NCBI GenBank assembly: GCA_015655015.1
Contig: JAATFV010000132.1
Coordinates: 26,342-90,341, forward strand
DNA: 64,000 bases
Direction of reading: 5' to 3'
From: Chitinophagales bacterium
Lineage (GTDB): Bacteria; Bacteroidota; Bacteroidia; Chitinophagales; Chitinophagaceae
The position numbers and the translations under genes are program-made. The notes beneath the pieces are model-generated. The model was not told where the DNA came from and searched no databases. It was given only the letters and a program-made list of their open reading frames with translations. Of this stretch, positions 1-7,872 are shown piece by piece. Within the stretch, counting starts at the first letter, position 1, and each line of letters starts with the position of its first letter.

Positions 1-388
1 CATGCACCAGCGACGAGGAAGGAACGGATAAATATTCCACCATTCCCCCGTCGATATGCACACCGCATACTTTTATAGTGGTGCAGCAATTCGGCTTGCC
101 ATTCCTGCAGGCAATGCAGGTACCGCAGTTAAAATAAGGGATGATAGTCACGGCCTCTCCCGGCTTGAAACCTGGCGCCTTGTCAAAATCCACCAGGTCC
201 CCCGCCAGCTCATGGCCCAAAATGCGGGGATATTCAAAATAAGGCTGCGTCCCTTCATAAGCATGCAGATCGGTCCCGCAGATGCCGATGCGCCTGATCT
301 TTATTATGGCTTGTCCCGGCTTGGCCAGGGGAGCATTGATCTCCCTGTATTCAAATTCCCCGGGTTTTACACAAACTAGTGCTTTCAT
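1..388 (-). CDS. Zinc-dependent alcohol dehydrogenase, N-terminal part (cut by window edge)
   Basis: The first 129 residues of a medium-chain zinc alcohol/polyol dehydrogenase, reading leftwards off the window. Visible marks are the catalytic-zinc region ICGTDLHAYEG, the GHELAG motif, and four structural-zinc cysteines in the order C-x2-C-x2-C-x7-C (CGTCIACRNGKPNCC). ATG is at 386-388, 35 bp after the stop of the SDR gene, in the same direction, so it is probably the next gene of the L-fucose operon. Members of this family oxidise a secondary alcohol or sugar with NAD(P). The substrate cannot be read from this part. A role in oxidising fucose, a fuconate derivative or lactaldehyde is inferred only from the neighbours. 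Confidence 0.85.
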   Translation of the reverse strand, partial: MKALVCVKPGEFEYREINAPLAKPGQAIIKIRRIGICGTDLHAYEGTQPYFEYPRILGHELAGDLVDFDKAPGFKPGEAVTIIPYFNCGTCIACRNGKPNCCTTIKVCGVHIDGGMVEYLSVPSSSLVH

Positions 389-423
389 TTTTCATGGTTA
401 TTTTCAATTCAGGCAGGGCCAGC

Positions 424-1212
424 TCATGCATTCGCCAATGCCCTGTCCAGGTGTACATATCCCCCGTCCACATGGATCAGCTGGCCGGTAGTATGGCTGG
501 ATCTCGCCGACAGCAAAAAGGCCGTCATATTCGCTATCTCTTCAGACGTAGTCATCCTGTTCTCCAGCGGTATCTTCTGAACGATCTCCTTCAGCTTCTC
601 TTCAGGGTTAGCCAGCGTCTTGACCCACTTCTCATACAAAGGCGTCCAGCATTCCGCCACAACGATAGCATTCACCCGTATGCTATCCTTCAGCAGCTCC
701 ACCGCCCATTCCCGGGTCAATGCATTACGTCCCCCATTGGCAGCTGCATACCCGGAGGTATTTCCCTGTCCCGTTTCGGCAGTCTTGCTGCTGATATTGA
801 CAATGGCCCCCTTCGACTTCCGCAGGGCAGGCAGCGCATGATGCACCAATAAATAATAGTGCACCAGGTTCCTGTGCAGGGAGGCTATAAAACCTTCATA
901 GCTGCCGCTTTCCAATCCCACGCCATCATTGACCCCGGCATTGTTCACCAGCCCGTCGATCCGGCCGGTTTTCGCCAGCACAGCCTTCACCGCCTGTTCA
1001 CAGGCGGAAGGCTCCGTCAGCTCAGCCACCACCTGGTAGGCTCTTCCGCCGGCGGCCTCGATGGCAGCCACCGTCGCCAGATTATCCTCCTCGTTCCTGC
1101 CAATGATAAAAGGGATAGCTCCCTCCCCGGCCAGCACCCTGGAGATCCCTTCTCCGATGCCCTTGGCCCCGCCTGATACGATGATCACTTTATCTTTTAA
1201 CTGTAAGTCCAT
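424..1212 (-). CDS. SDR-family oxidoreductase, probable L-fucose dehydrogenase, atypical active site
   Basis: A 262-residue short-chain dehydrogenase with a Rossmann fold. The nucleotide-binding glycine motif GGAKGIGEG (about residues 15-23), NNAG (about 90-93) and the serine region NISS are all present. The catalytic motif reads YAAAN where the family has YxxxK, so the usual active-site lysine is an asparagine (codon AAT). Its place among lactonase, mutarotase and permease genes suggests the step from L-fucose to L-fuconolactone with NAD(P)+, in the cytoplasm. The missing lysine leaves open a different reaction or a non-catalytic role. It lies 9 bp after the lactonase stop and 35 bp before the zinc dehydrogenase, consistent with one operon. 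Confidence 0.75.
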   Translation of the reverse strand: MDLQLKDKVIIVSGGAKGIGEGISRVLAGEGAIPFIIGRNEEDNLATVAAIEAAGGRAYQVVAELTEPSACEQAVKAVLAKTGRIDGLVNNAGVNDGVGLESGSYEGFIASLHRNLVHYYLLVHHALPALRKSKGAIVNISSKTAETGQGNTSGYAAANGGRNALTREWAVELLKDSIRVNAIVVAECWTPLYEKWVKTLANPEEKLKEIVQKIPLENRMTTSEEIANMTAFLLSARSSHTTGQLIHVDGGYVHLDRALANA

Positions 1213-1221
1213 ATCTGTCTT

Positions 1222-2070
1222 TTAAAGATTATAAAATTGGATGGCATTGCCGCCAAAAAACGCTTCCTGTTCAGCCGTCGAATAACGGCTGAAATAATCC
1301 TTCACCAATCCGTAAACCTGCTGATAAGAGCCCGCTACCAAACATACCGGCCAGTCGGACCCATACAGGATCCTTTTCATACCAAACGCCTCGACCACCA
1401 CATCCAGGTAGGGTCTTATGTCTTCCGGCTTCCAGTTCTTCCAATCCGCCTCCGTCACCATTCCGGAAAGCTTGCAGAACACATTTTCATGGGCCGCAAC
1501 GGCCCGGATAGCAGCCTTCCATTCATCAGTCAGCTTCCCATCCTTGATAAAAGGTTTGGCAATATGATCGATCACGAAAGGCTGATCCGGAAAAGAAGCC
1601 GCAAAATCACGCGTATAGCCCAGCTGATCAGGATAGATCAGGATATCATAGGTGAAACCGAACTTCTTCAGCAAAGAAATCCCTTTTTTAAAAGCAGGCT
1701 TCAGCATCATCGCCCTGTCTTTCTCCCCCTGCAGTACATGGCGGAATCCTTTCATCTTTGGCCTGGTCTTGTAATAAGCCAGCTTCTCCTCCACAGCAGC
1801 GTCCTGGAGATTCACCCATCCTACCACTCCTTTAATGAAATCATGGCCTCGGGCATTTTCCAGCTGGAAGTCATTCTCATCCTCCGACTGATCGGATTGT
1901 ACGACGACACTTCCCGTTATTCCAGCCGCTTCCAGCACAGGCGCCAGGTCGGCCGGTAAAAAATCCTTTTGGATCACGGACATTTCCGGACCGATCCAGC
2001 TATCCCGGATGGGATCGAATTTCCAGAAATGCTGATGTGCGTCTATTTTCTCCATCTGCCCTGCGTTCAT
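1222..2070 (-). CDS. Amidohydrolase-family lactonase, probable L-fuconolactonase
   Basis: About 282 residues of the amidohydrolase_2 (COG3618) TIM-barrel family. The N-terminal metal motif DAHQHFW and the C-terminal YGSDWPV motif with its metal-binding Asp are both intact. Characterised relatives hydrolyse L-fucono-1,5-lactone or L-rhamnono-lactone to the free acid. The reading frame is open further upstream to 2121, but that part would overlap the hydrolase gene by about 46 bp. The ATG at 2068-2070, 4 bp after that stop, is preferred. An ATG five codons later, giving MEKIDAHQHFW, is also plausible. The fucose permease and mutarotase in the same operon support fuconolactone as substrate. Confidence 0.8.
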   Translation of the reverse strand: MNAGQMEKIDAHQHFWKFDPIRDSWIGPEMSVIQKDFLPADLAPVLEAAGITGSVVVQSDQSEDENDFQLENARGHDFIKGVVGWVNLQDAAVEEKLAYYKTRPKMKGFRHVLQGEKDRAMMLKPAFKKGISLLKKFGFTYDILIYPDQLGYTRDFAASFPDQPFVIDHIAKPFIKDGKLTDEWKAAIRAVAAHENVFCKLSGMVTEADWKNWKPEDIRPYLDVVVEAFGMKRILYGSDWPVCLVAGSYQQVYGLVKDYFSRYSTAEQEAFFGGNAIQFYNL

Positions 2071-2074
2071 TTTT

Positions 2075-2941
2075 TTAAGAATAAGCCACCACCTTCTGCT
2101 GCGTTTTCCCCAATCCGTCAATCCCCAACTCCACTAAATCACCTGGCTGCAAATATACCTGCGGATTCATGCCCAGGCCAACACCAGCCGGCGTACCGGT
2201 AGAGATCACATCTCCCGGCAATAAGGTCATGAACTGGCTGGTATAAGCGATCAGGAAGGGTATCCGGAAGATGAGATTGGATGTATTGCCATCCTGCATA
2301 GTCTTTCCGTTCACCGTAAGCCACAACCGAAGGTTATCGATATTACCCATCTCATCGGGAGTAGCCATCCAGGGGCCCAGGGGAGCGAAGGTATCACAGC
2401 CCTTTCCCTTATCCCAGGTGCCGCTGCGTTCTATCTGGAATTCCCGTTCGCTCACATCATTGTGAAGACAATAACCCGCCACATAGCCGAGGGCTTCGGC
2501 TTCCGTAACATAACTGGCTTTTTTCCCGATAACGACGGCCAGCTCCACTTCCCAGTCTGTCTTTTTGGAGTTCCTGGGAATAACGATATCGTCAGCAGGC
2601 CCGCAGAGAGCCGTTGTCGCCTTCATGAAAATAACGGGCTCCGGAGGAGGAGTAGCCCCTGTCTCCTTCGCATGGTCCGCATAGTTCAGCCCGATGCAGA
2701 TGATCTTGGAAGGACGGGCTACCGGAGATCCCAGTCTCGCGCCGGCCGGAACCTGGGGCAGCTTAGTGCCTCCACCCGGCGCATTATGCTGCGTTACAAA
2801 CTGCTGCAATTTCTCCAGGCCCCCGCCGCCAAAGAATTCCTCGTTATAATCCTGCCCAAAGGCGGAAGTATCATAATATTTATCATTCAGAACAATGCCT
2901 GTCTTTTCTTTACCCAGGCTGCCATGTCTTATAAGTTTCAT
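2075..2941 (-). CDS. Fumarylacetoacetate hydrolase family protein, probable 2,4-diketo-3-deoxy-L-fuconate hydrolase
   Basis: A 288-residue FAH-superfamily enzyme. The conserved core is visible: the CIGLNYADHAKE motif, FMKATTALCGP, the metal-binding region DWEVELAVVIGKKA, and STGTPAGVGLGM near the C-terminus. In the oxidative L-fucose pathway this family splits 2,4-diketo-3-deoxy-L-fuconate into pyruvate and L-lactate. The gene lies between the second SDR gene (103 bp upstream) and the lactonase gene (4 bp downstream), as expected for the last step of that pathway. FAH proteins also act on other diketo acids and as oxaloacetate decarboxylases, so the substrate rests on context. Confidence 0.8.
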   Translation of the reverse strand: MKLIRHGSLGKEKTGIVLNDKYYDTSAFGQDYNEEFFGGGGLEKLQQFVTQHNAPGGGTKLPQVPAGARLGSPVARPSKIICIGLNYADHAKETGATPPPEPVIFMKATTALCGPADDIVIPRNSKKTDWEVELAVVIGKKASYVTEAEALGYVAGYCLHNDVSEREFQIERSGTWDKGKGCDTFAPLGPWMATPDEMGNIDNLRLWLTVNGKTMQDGNTSNLIFRIPFLIAYTSQFMTLLPGDVISTGTPAGVGLGMNPQVYLQPGDLVELGIDGLGKTQQKVVAYS

Positions 2942-3044
2942 GCTTAGATTTTTTATTAATTACTCCTCAGAAAAAATTCTTGGATATGCCCCTTCAAATC
3001 CGGCTCTCCAATTTAAAATTCAACATTCAACATTCAAAATAACG

Positions 3045-3809
3045 TCAATTGTTGAGCCGCGTAAACCCTCCATCGATCGGGTAATCGCAGCCCGTAATGA
3101 AAGAAGCCTCCTCACTGCACAGGTACAGGATCAACCCCGCAATCTCTTCCGGTTTCGCCATCCGGCCGATCGGCTGCGTCCTGGACAGCTTCTCGAACAT
3201 CTCCGCTTCCTTCCCCGGGTAGTTCTTTTTCAGGAACCCATCCACGAAAGGAGTATGCACCCGCGCAGGAGAAATGCTGTTGCACCGGATCTTGTCATGG
3301 ATATAATCCTTCGCCACAGAAAGGGTCATAGCAGAAACCGCTCCCTTGGTCATAGAATAGGCAAACCGATCCGGGATACCTACCAGCGCAGCAATGGAAG
3401 ACATATTGATGATTACGCCTCCTCCCTGCTGTTTCATCAGGGGAATGGCTGCAAACAGGCAATTGTACACTCCCTTTACATTCACACTGTACAACCGGTC
3501 GAAATCCGCTTCCGGAGTCGTCTCCACCGTCCCTACATGCGACACGCCGGCGCTGTTCACCAGGATGTCCACCTTCGGTAATTCCCCGAACACTTTCAGC
3601 ACCTGGTCCTGCTTCGATACATCCGCGACCAGCGCAGCGGCAGTCCCGCCCGCCGCCTCTATTTCCTTTACTGTTTCCAATGCCTGTCCTTCATTAAGAT
3701 CCACTGCGTACACCCGGGCGCCCTGTTTGGCCAGGAGAAGGGCCACGGCCTTGCCGATCCCGCTGCCGGCGCCGGTGATTACCGCATGTTTTTGCTGCAA
3801 ACTGAACAT
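3045..3809 (-). CDS. SDR-family oxidoreductase, probable 2-keto-3-deoxy-L-fuconate dehydrogenase
   Basis: A 254-residue classical short-chain dehydrogenase with a complete set of motifs: TGAGSGIGKA at the N-terminus, NSAG, the catalytic serine in NMSSIAA, YSMTK as the YxxxK pair, and a C-terminal PIDGGFT. In the oxidative fucose route an enzyme of this class oxidises C4 of 2-keto-3-deoxy-L-fuconate with NAD+ before hydrolytic cleavage. The start is 6 bp downstream of the mutarotase stop, so the two are almost certainly co-transcribed. It is more typical than the other SDR of the operon, which lacks the catalytic lysine. Assignment to this step rather than to L-fucose oxidation is an inference. 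Confidence 0.75.
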   Translation of the reverse strand: MFSLQQKHAVITGAGSGIGKAVALLLAKQGARVYAVDLNEGQALETVKEIEAAGGTAAALVADVSKQDQVLKVFGELPKVDILVNSAGVSHVGTVETTPEADFDRLYSVNVKGVYNCLFAAIPLMKQQGGGVIINMSSIAALVGIPDRFAYSMTKGAVSAMTLSVAKDYIHDKIRCNSISPARVHTPFVDGFLKKNYPGKEAEMFEKLSRTQPIGRMAKPEEIAGLILYLCSEEASFITGCDYPIDGGFTRLNN

Positions 3810-3815
3810 GTTATT

Positions 3816-4157
3816 TTATATTGACTGGTTTAAAGAAAATATTTGCTTCATCAATATCCACTTTTCCCCCGGCTTGCTGCCCGCGATGGGTTGCTGAAAC
3901 TTCCACAACATCTGCTCCCATTCCTGCACTTTTGCATTCGCCGCATCCATCGCTCCCTTCCTTTCAAAACTGAAGTCGTCCTCCGTCTCCATGATCATAA
4001 AGAGGCGGTTGCCCAGCCGGAAGATCTGCATATCCGTGATCCCCGACTCCACAATACTCTTCCGTATCTCCGGCCAGATCGCCCGGTGAATAGCCTCATA
4101 CTCTGCAATCAATGCTGCATCGTCTTTTAGATCTACTGTTAAACTATATCTTTTCAT
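3816..4157 (-). CDS. L-rhamnose/L-fucose mutarotase family protein
   Basis: A 113-residue protein of the RhaM/COG3254 alpha-beta barrel family, close to the usual length of about 105-115. Typical features are the early IHRAIWPEI segment with the conserved His, the IFRLGNRLFMIMET strand, and the Trp-rich WEQMLWKFQQP stretch near the C-terminus. These enzymes interconvert the alpha and beta anomers of the sugar so that the correct form reaches the first enzyme. Next to a FucP permease, L-fucose is the expected sugar. It is the second gene of the operon, about 134 bp after the permease and 6 bp before the SDR gene. Confidence 0.85.
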   Translation of the reverse strand: MKRYSLTVDLKDDAALIAEYEAIHRAIWPEIRKSIVESGITDMQIFRLGNRLFMIMETEDDFSFERKGAMDAANAKVQEWEQMLWKFQQPIAGSKPGEKWILMKQIFSLNQSI

Positions 4158-4291
4158 GACAAAAAAAGTTTTAATAACTGCCTTTTAACAAACCCGGTAC
4201 TACTAACAATTCCTGTTCAAAAACAAACCATACCTTGATAGCGAACCCCGTCCAGGTAACAGGCCCGGTTATTCTGTTGACCACCCCTGTT

Positions 4292-5521
4292 CTAATGCCT
4301 GAATGCCACCTTCACCTCAGAGGAGGAAGCCGATCCGTTCTTCACCCGGTACCCCTTCCATCCATACCAGGCCACCACCACGAAACAACACAGCGGTACC
4401 GCATAGGAAGTAGCGGTAGAATAATTTTCCGACAGCTTCCCCATGACATAAGGCATCAGCGCTCCGCCTACAATCGACATAATGAGAAAGGAGGAGGCTT
4501 TTTTAGTATTGTGCCCCGTATCTTTAATCCCCAGCGCAAAAATGGTCGGAAACATGATGGACTCAAAAAAGAACACTGCCATCAGCGCATAGACCGAAAG
4601 CCATTCTTTATTGAGGATCACGAGGGCGCATAGCACTATATTAATGAGCGCATACACCATCAATATTTTGTTGGGAGCGATCCTTCGCATCAGCGCCGTC
4701 CCGATGAACCGGCCGGCGGTGAACAGAGCCAGACTTATGGAAAGGAACACCGATGCTTTGGCATTGTCGATCTCTATTTTGGCCTCTGTACAATAATTGA
4801 TGAACAAGGCCGCAATGCCCACCTGTGCCGCCACATAAAAAAATTGTGCTACCACGCTGCCCACGAAATGGCTATGGCTGAATAAAGGCTTTGTATCCTG
4901 CACCTGCGCTGACACGATCTCCTCTTCTTTAATTTCCGGCAGCTTCGTCCGCATAAATAATCCTGCCACGCATAACACCACAACCCCGATAATAATATAA
5001 ACCAGCTTTACAGAATCAAGATTACGGGTTTCCTTGCCCCCAAAAAATAAAGTCGCCGCAATGATCGGCCCCAAAAACGACCCCACCCCGTTAAAGCATT
5101 GCGAAAGATTCAGTCTTCCCTCGGACGTCTCCGGCGTACCCAGCACCGTCACATAAGGATTGGCAGCCGTCTCCAGGCAGGCCAGCCCGGAAGCAATAAT
5201 GAATAAGGCCAGGAGGAAAAAATTAAAGCTCGACTGCTCAGCCGCGGGATAAAATAAGAATGCCCCCAGGGCATACAGCAGCAGCCCTAAAATGATCCCT
5301 TTCTTATACCCGTATTTGTTCATAAACAATCCCGCAGGCAGGGCGATCAGAAAATAAGCCCCGAAATAAGCCCCCTGCAACAGGGTAGATCTGGACCGGG
5401 TAATGTTGAGCGTCTCCTGGAAATGCTTATTTAAAACATCTAATAAGCCATACGCAAAACCCCAGAGGAAGAACAGCGAGGTGACGAGGATGAAAGGAAA
5501 TAAGAATTTGTTCTTTGACAT
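4292..5521 (-). CDS. fucP: L-fucose:H+ symporter, FucP-like MFS transporter
   Basis: A 409-residue major-facilitator protein with about twelve hydrophobic segments. It has the FucP-type start FLWGFAYGLLDVLNKHFQ, the loop ALPAGLFMNKYGYKKGI between the second and third helices, and ETAANPYVTVLG, the conserved AANPY region of fucose/glucose permeases. It should import L-fucose with a proton across the inner membrane. It is the first gene of the minus-strand catabolic operon, and its approximately 200-bp leader contains a stem-loop. The related glucose/galactose permease GluP is an alternative, but the mutarotase, lactonase and hydrolase downstream favour fucose. Confidence 0.85.
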   Translation of the reverse strand: MSKNKFLFPFILVTSLFFLWGFAYGLLDVLNKHFQETLNITRSRSTLLQGAYFGAYFLIALPAGLFMNKYGYKKGIILGLLLYALGAFLFYPAAEQSSFNFFLLALFIIASGLACLETAANPYVTVLGTPETSEGRLNLSQCFNGVGSFLGPIIAATLFFGGKETRNLDSVKLVYIIIGVVVLCVAGLFMRTKLPEIKEEEIVSAQVQDTKPLFSHSHFVGSVVAQFFYVAAQVGIAALFINYCTEAKIEIDNAKASVFLSISLALFTAGRFIGTALMRRIAPNKILMVYALINIVLCALVILNKEWLSVYALMAVFFFESIMFPTIFALGIKDTGHNTKKASSFLIMSIVGGALMPYVMGKLSENYSTATSYAVPLCCFVVVAWYGWKGYRVKNGSASSSEVKVAFRH

Positions 5522-5582
5522 GTACGAATGGTTAAAGCATCGTTATGAAATTAAATCCCCGGCAGCTTCCCCGAAATAGAAA

Positions 5583-5619
5583 TCTCCGGTGAATCAAAGA
5601 AAGCGCATTCACCCGGAGA
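5583..5619 (-). promoter_or_regulatory. Stem-loop in the leader of the fucose operon
   Basis: An imperfect inverted repeat 64 bp upstream of the permease start: TCTCCGGTGAAT at 5583-5594 and ATTCACCCGGAGA at 5607-5619. They give 7 + 5 base pairs with one bulged C and a 12-base loop. It may be an operator for a fucose-responsive repressor or an mRNA leader hairpin. No T-tract follows, so it does not look like a terminator. Nothing else was recognised in the 5522-5722 gap beyond the near-repeat AGCCATTTTAGCCAT (minus strand). Confidence 0.4.
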
Positions 5620-5722
5620 AATTACACGGTAATTTATCTGATTATTAAGCTATTTTAACATTGTATGGCTAAAATGGCTAATTTTTATGAATATTCTTCA
5701 AAAATGACCGTTTTAGAAAAAA

Positions 5723-7252
5723 TCAGCAGTCTTTTATGAGGTAGTCGTTCACGGCTTTTTTTTCCGAAGAAAAGTTGATGCCAATAGCTACTTTTTTCCT
5801 TGGATCCAGCTGATAGGGCCGCAGGTAGTCTTTTTCTATTATCTGGTCCAACGCCTTTTGGGCGGTTGAGTCCAGTTTAAATTCCATTATATAAATGTGA
5901 GTCTTGGTCATTACGCTGGCGTCCAGGCGTCCCGTAGCGGAATTTACTTCACTGGCGATTTGGATGCCAAGCAATTGAAACGTATTATGAAGAAGTCCGT
6001 GATAGAACGATTCTTTTGCCCCTGTCCATAGCTGATTAGGGATATCGACAAGCAACGTATCTATAATTCGGATGACTTTAGCTATATCATTGCGGATGAA
6101 AGCTATTTTCAGCTCTGTTATATTGGGCCGGACATAACCTGGTTCGATATAGCTATAAGCCGCTATCAGGTAGACCAATACGCTCTCTTTTACCTCCCTG
6201 TTCGGATATCCGAGTGTATACAGCCTGTTTTCTTTATCATAAGATTTGATAGTCAGATAGCCGGTTTGGAACATCAGGGTGAGGGGGTTTATATGCCCGA
6301 TATTCAAATCATTCAGCGCCTCCGGGCCTGCTATCATATCGCTATCTGTAAAAGTAAAATCAGGCCGCGAACGTACCTGCTTAATCAAAAAATAAGGAGT
6401 GCCGGTATCTATCCAGTAATTTTGAAAATCATTAGCATCAATAAAATTGAGGAGAGAGAAAGGGTTATACACTCTATTAATACCGTCCCAGGAATAACCA
6501 TTATACCATTCTTTGATTTCCTGCACAATATTGGACTGGGAGATCTGCATTTGCGCTATTTCCATAGCGAAATTGCTTTCCAATTCCTGCTGGGTGATGC
6601 CTGCAAGGGTGGTGTATCTCAGATGGAGCGTTATATCGTTCAGATTATTGAGGTCCGAGAAGATACTTACTTTGGAGAACCGGCTAACGCCAGTTATCAG
6701 CAACAGGCGGATGTATTCATCGGCGTCTTTCAATACGGAATAGAAGCTTTTAAATACGGAGCGGTTTTCTTCGACTTTAGGAATGTCGTCCAGGTAGTCT
6801 ATAGTGGGCTTGTCATATTCATCTATTAATATTACCACCTTACCATTGGCTGCGGTCTTTTTAATTAATTCACTAAACTTTGCCTTGATATTGGTGCTCT
6901 GCAATTTAAACCCAAATTCTTCCGCCAGTTTATCTAATTCCTGGTTAATAGCTTCCTTCAAACCAACTTCCTGGTAAGGCATTTGGCTAAACTTAAGGTG
7001 TATTACCGGGTGCCGTTGCTCCCAGTTCCAATTATCGGCTATCCAAAGTCCTTTGAACAACTCCTTGTTCCCGCTGAAGATCTCTTTGATGGTAGACAAC
7101 AGCAGTGATTTTCCGAAACGCCGCGGCCGGCTCAGGAAGTAATAACTGCCGGATTCGATCAGCGTATGGATCAGGCGGGTTTTGTCAATATACAAAAAGC
7201 CGCCTTCTCGTATTTTCCTGAAATCCTGTAAGCCGATCGGGTATTTATGCAT
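5723..7252 (-). CDS. AAA-ATPase-like / PD-(D/E)XK nuclease-like protein
   Basis: A 509-residue protein of the family that joins an AAA-ATPase-like domain (PF09820 type, about residues 5-280) to a C-terminal PD-(D/E)XK nuclease-like domain (PF08011 type, about 400-500). The start YPIGLQDFRKIREGGFLYIDKT is diagnostic in its pattern. The Walker A-like loop is SRPRRFGKSLLL, Walker B is VVILIDEYDKP, and the nuclease-like core is IYIMEFKLD. Such genes occur in many copies in Bacteroidota genomes, and their function is not established; defence or mobile-element roles have been suggested. It stands alone, with no operon partner, next to a 600-bp gene-free gap. Confidence 0.85.
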   Translation of the reverse strand: MHKYPIGLQDFRKIREGGFLYIDKTRLIHTLIESGSYYFLSRPRRFGKSLLLSTIKEIFSGNKELFKGLWIADNWNWEQRHPVIHLKFSQMPYQEVGLKEAINQELDKLAEEFGFKLQSTNIKAKFSELIKKTAANGKVVILIDEYDKPTIDYLDDIPKVEENRSVFKSFYSVLKDADEYIRLLLITGVSRFSKVSIFSDLNNLNDITLHLRYTTLAGITQQELESNFAMEIAQMQISQSNIVQEIKEWYNGYSWDGINRVYNPFSLLNFIDANDFQNYWIDTGTPYFLIKQVRSRPDFTFTDSDMIAGPEALNDLNIGHINPLTLMFQTGYLTIKSYDKENRLYTLGYPNREVKESVLVYLIAAYSYIEPGYVRPNITELKIAFIRNDIAKVIRIIDTLLVDIPNQLWTGAKESFYHGLLHNTFQLLGIQIASEVNSATGRLDASVMTKTHIYIMEFKLDSTAQKALDQIIEKDYLRPYQLDPRKKVAIGINFSSEKKAVNDYLIKDC

Positions 7253-7872
7253 GAGGCCAAAGATACTTAAAATTTGAATTTGTTATTACCCGGTATGATA
7301 TCAAGAATCCCCTCATTCTTAATGAATCCCATGGTGGTCAGTTGTAAGCCCCACACCCATGGCCCCTTTCAAAATAAGACAATACATTTACTCACATATG
7401 GGTAATTTTCTCCGATAGGGTCTCAAGGTCTTTTAGAGATGAATAGCAAGGTAGCGTTTACGGCTCTATAGAGTGGCCTGGTGCCCGCCGAATGGTATTA
7501 AACGCGGTCCCTTCCGGGTACTCGATGGAAGGGAAACGGCTCAATACAGACCTTGCAAAAAATCCCGGACTGAAAAACAAAGCCAATTTACAGGGGGCTT
7601 TTATGTATTATTTCCAGGACAAAATTTATCTTTCTTCCAGGATCTACTATTGAGGGATGCGGGGATGCCTTACCCGGCGAAGCGATTGGAGATATTGCTT
7701 CTGCCGGAATAATGAGCCTGTGTTATCTTTTTATAAACCCAATCCCTGCGCTACCGGTATTGTGCTACTTATTTTTAGTTGACTAATTTAGAAATCTGCA
7801 CACTATTGAAAATTTATGCTACCGGAGGGAAACTGCCGGTAGTATAATCTTATTATTGTTGCGTATCCTTAA
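7253..7872. other. Intergenic region without a convincing gene
   Basis: 620 bp between two minus-strand genes. An open stretch of 79 codons on the plus strand (7473-7712) has no signal peptide, recognisable motif or start context. Apart from the CTACCGG/CCGGTAG hairpin near 7830, no conserved element was recognised. It could hold decayed remains of a gene, but none could be identified. Confidence 0.4.
7819..7842 (-). terminator. Possible weak terminator at the end of module 1
   Basis: Inverted repeat CTACCGG (7819-7825) and CCGGTAG (7836-7842), 31 bp beyond the stop of the thioredoxin-like gene. Read on the minus strand it is followed by CATAAATTTTC, only a poor T-tract. Its position fits the end of the sigma-FecR-SusC-SusD-TlpA transcription unit. 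Confidence 0.35.

Noticed and set aside
7473..7712. 79-codon plus-strand frame in the gap after the AAA/PD-(D/E)XK gene
   Set aside because: No motif, signal peptide or promoter; composition is like the rest of the gap. Not enough to call a gene or pseudogene.
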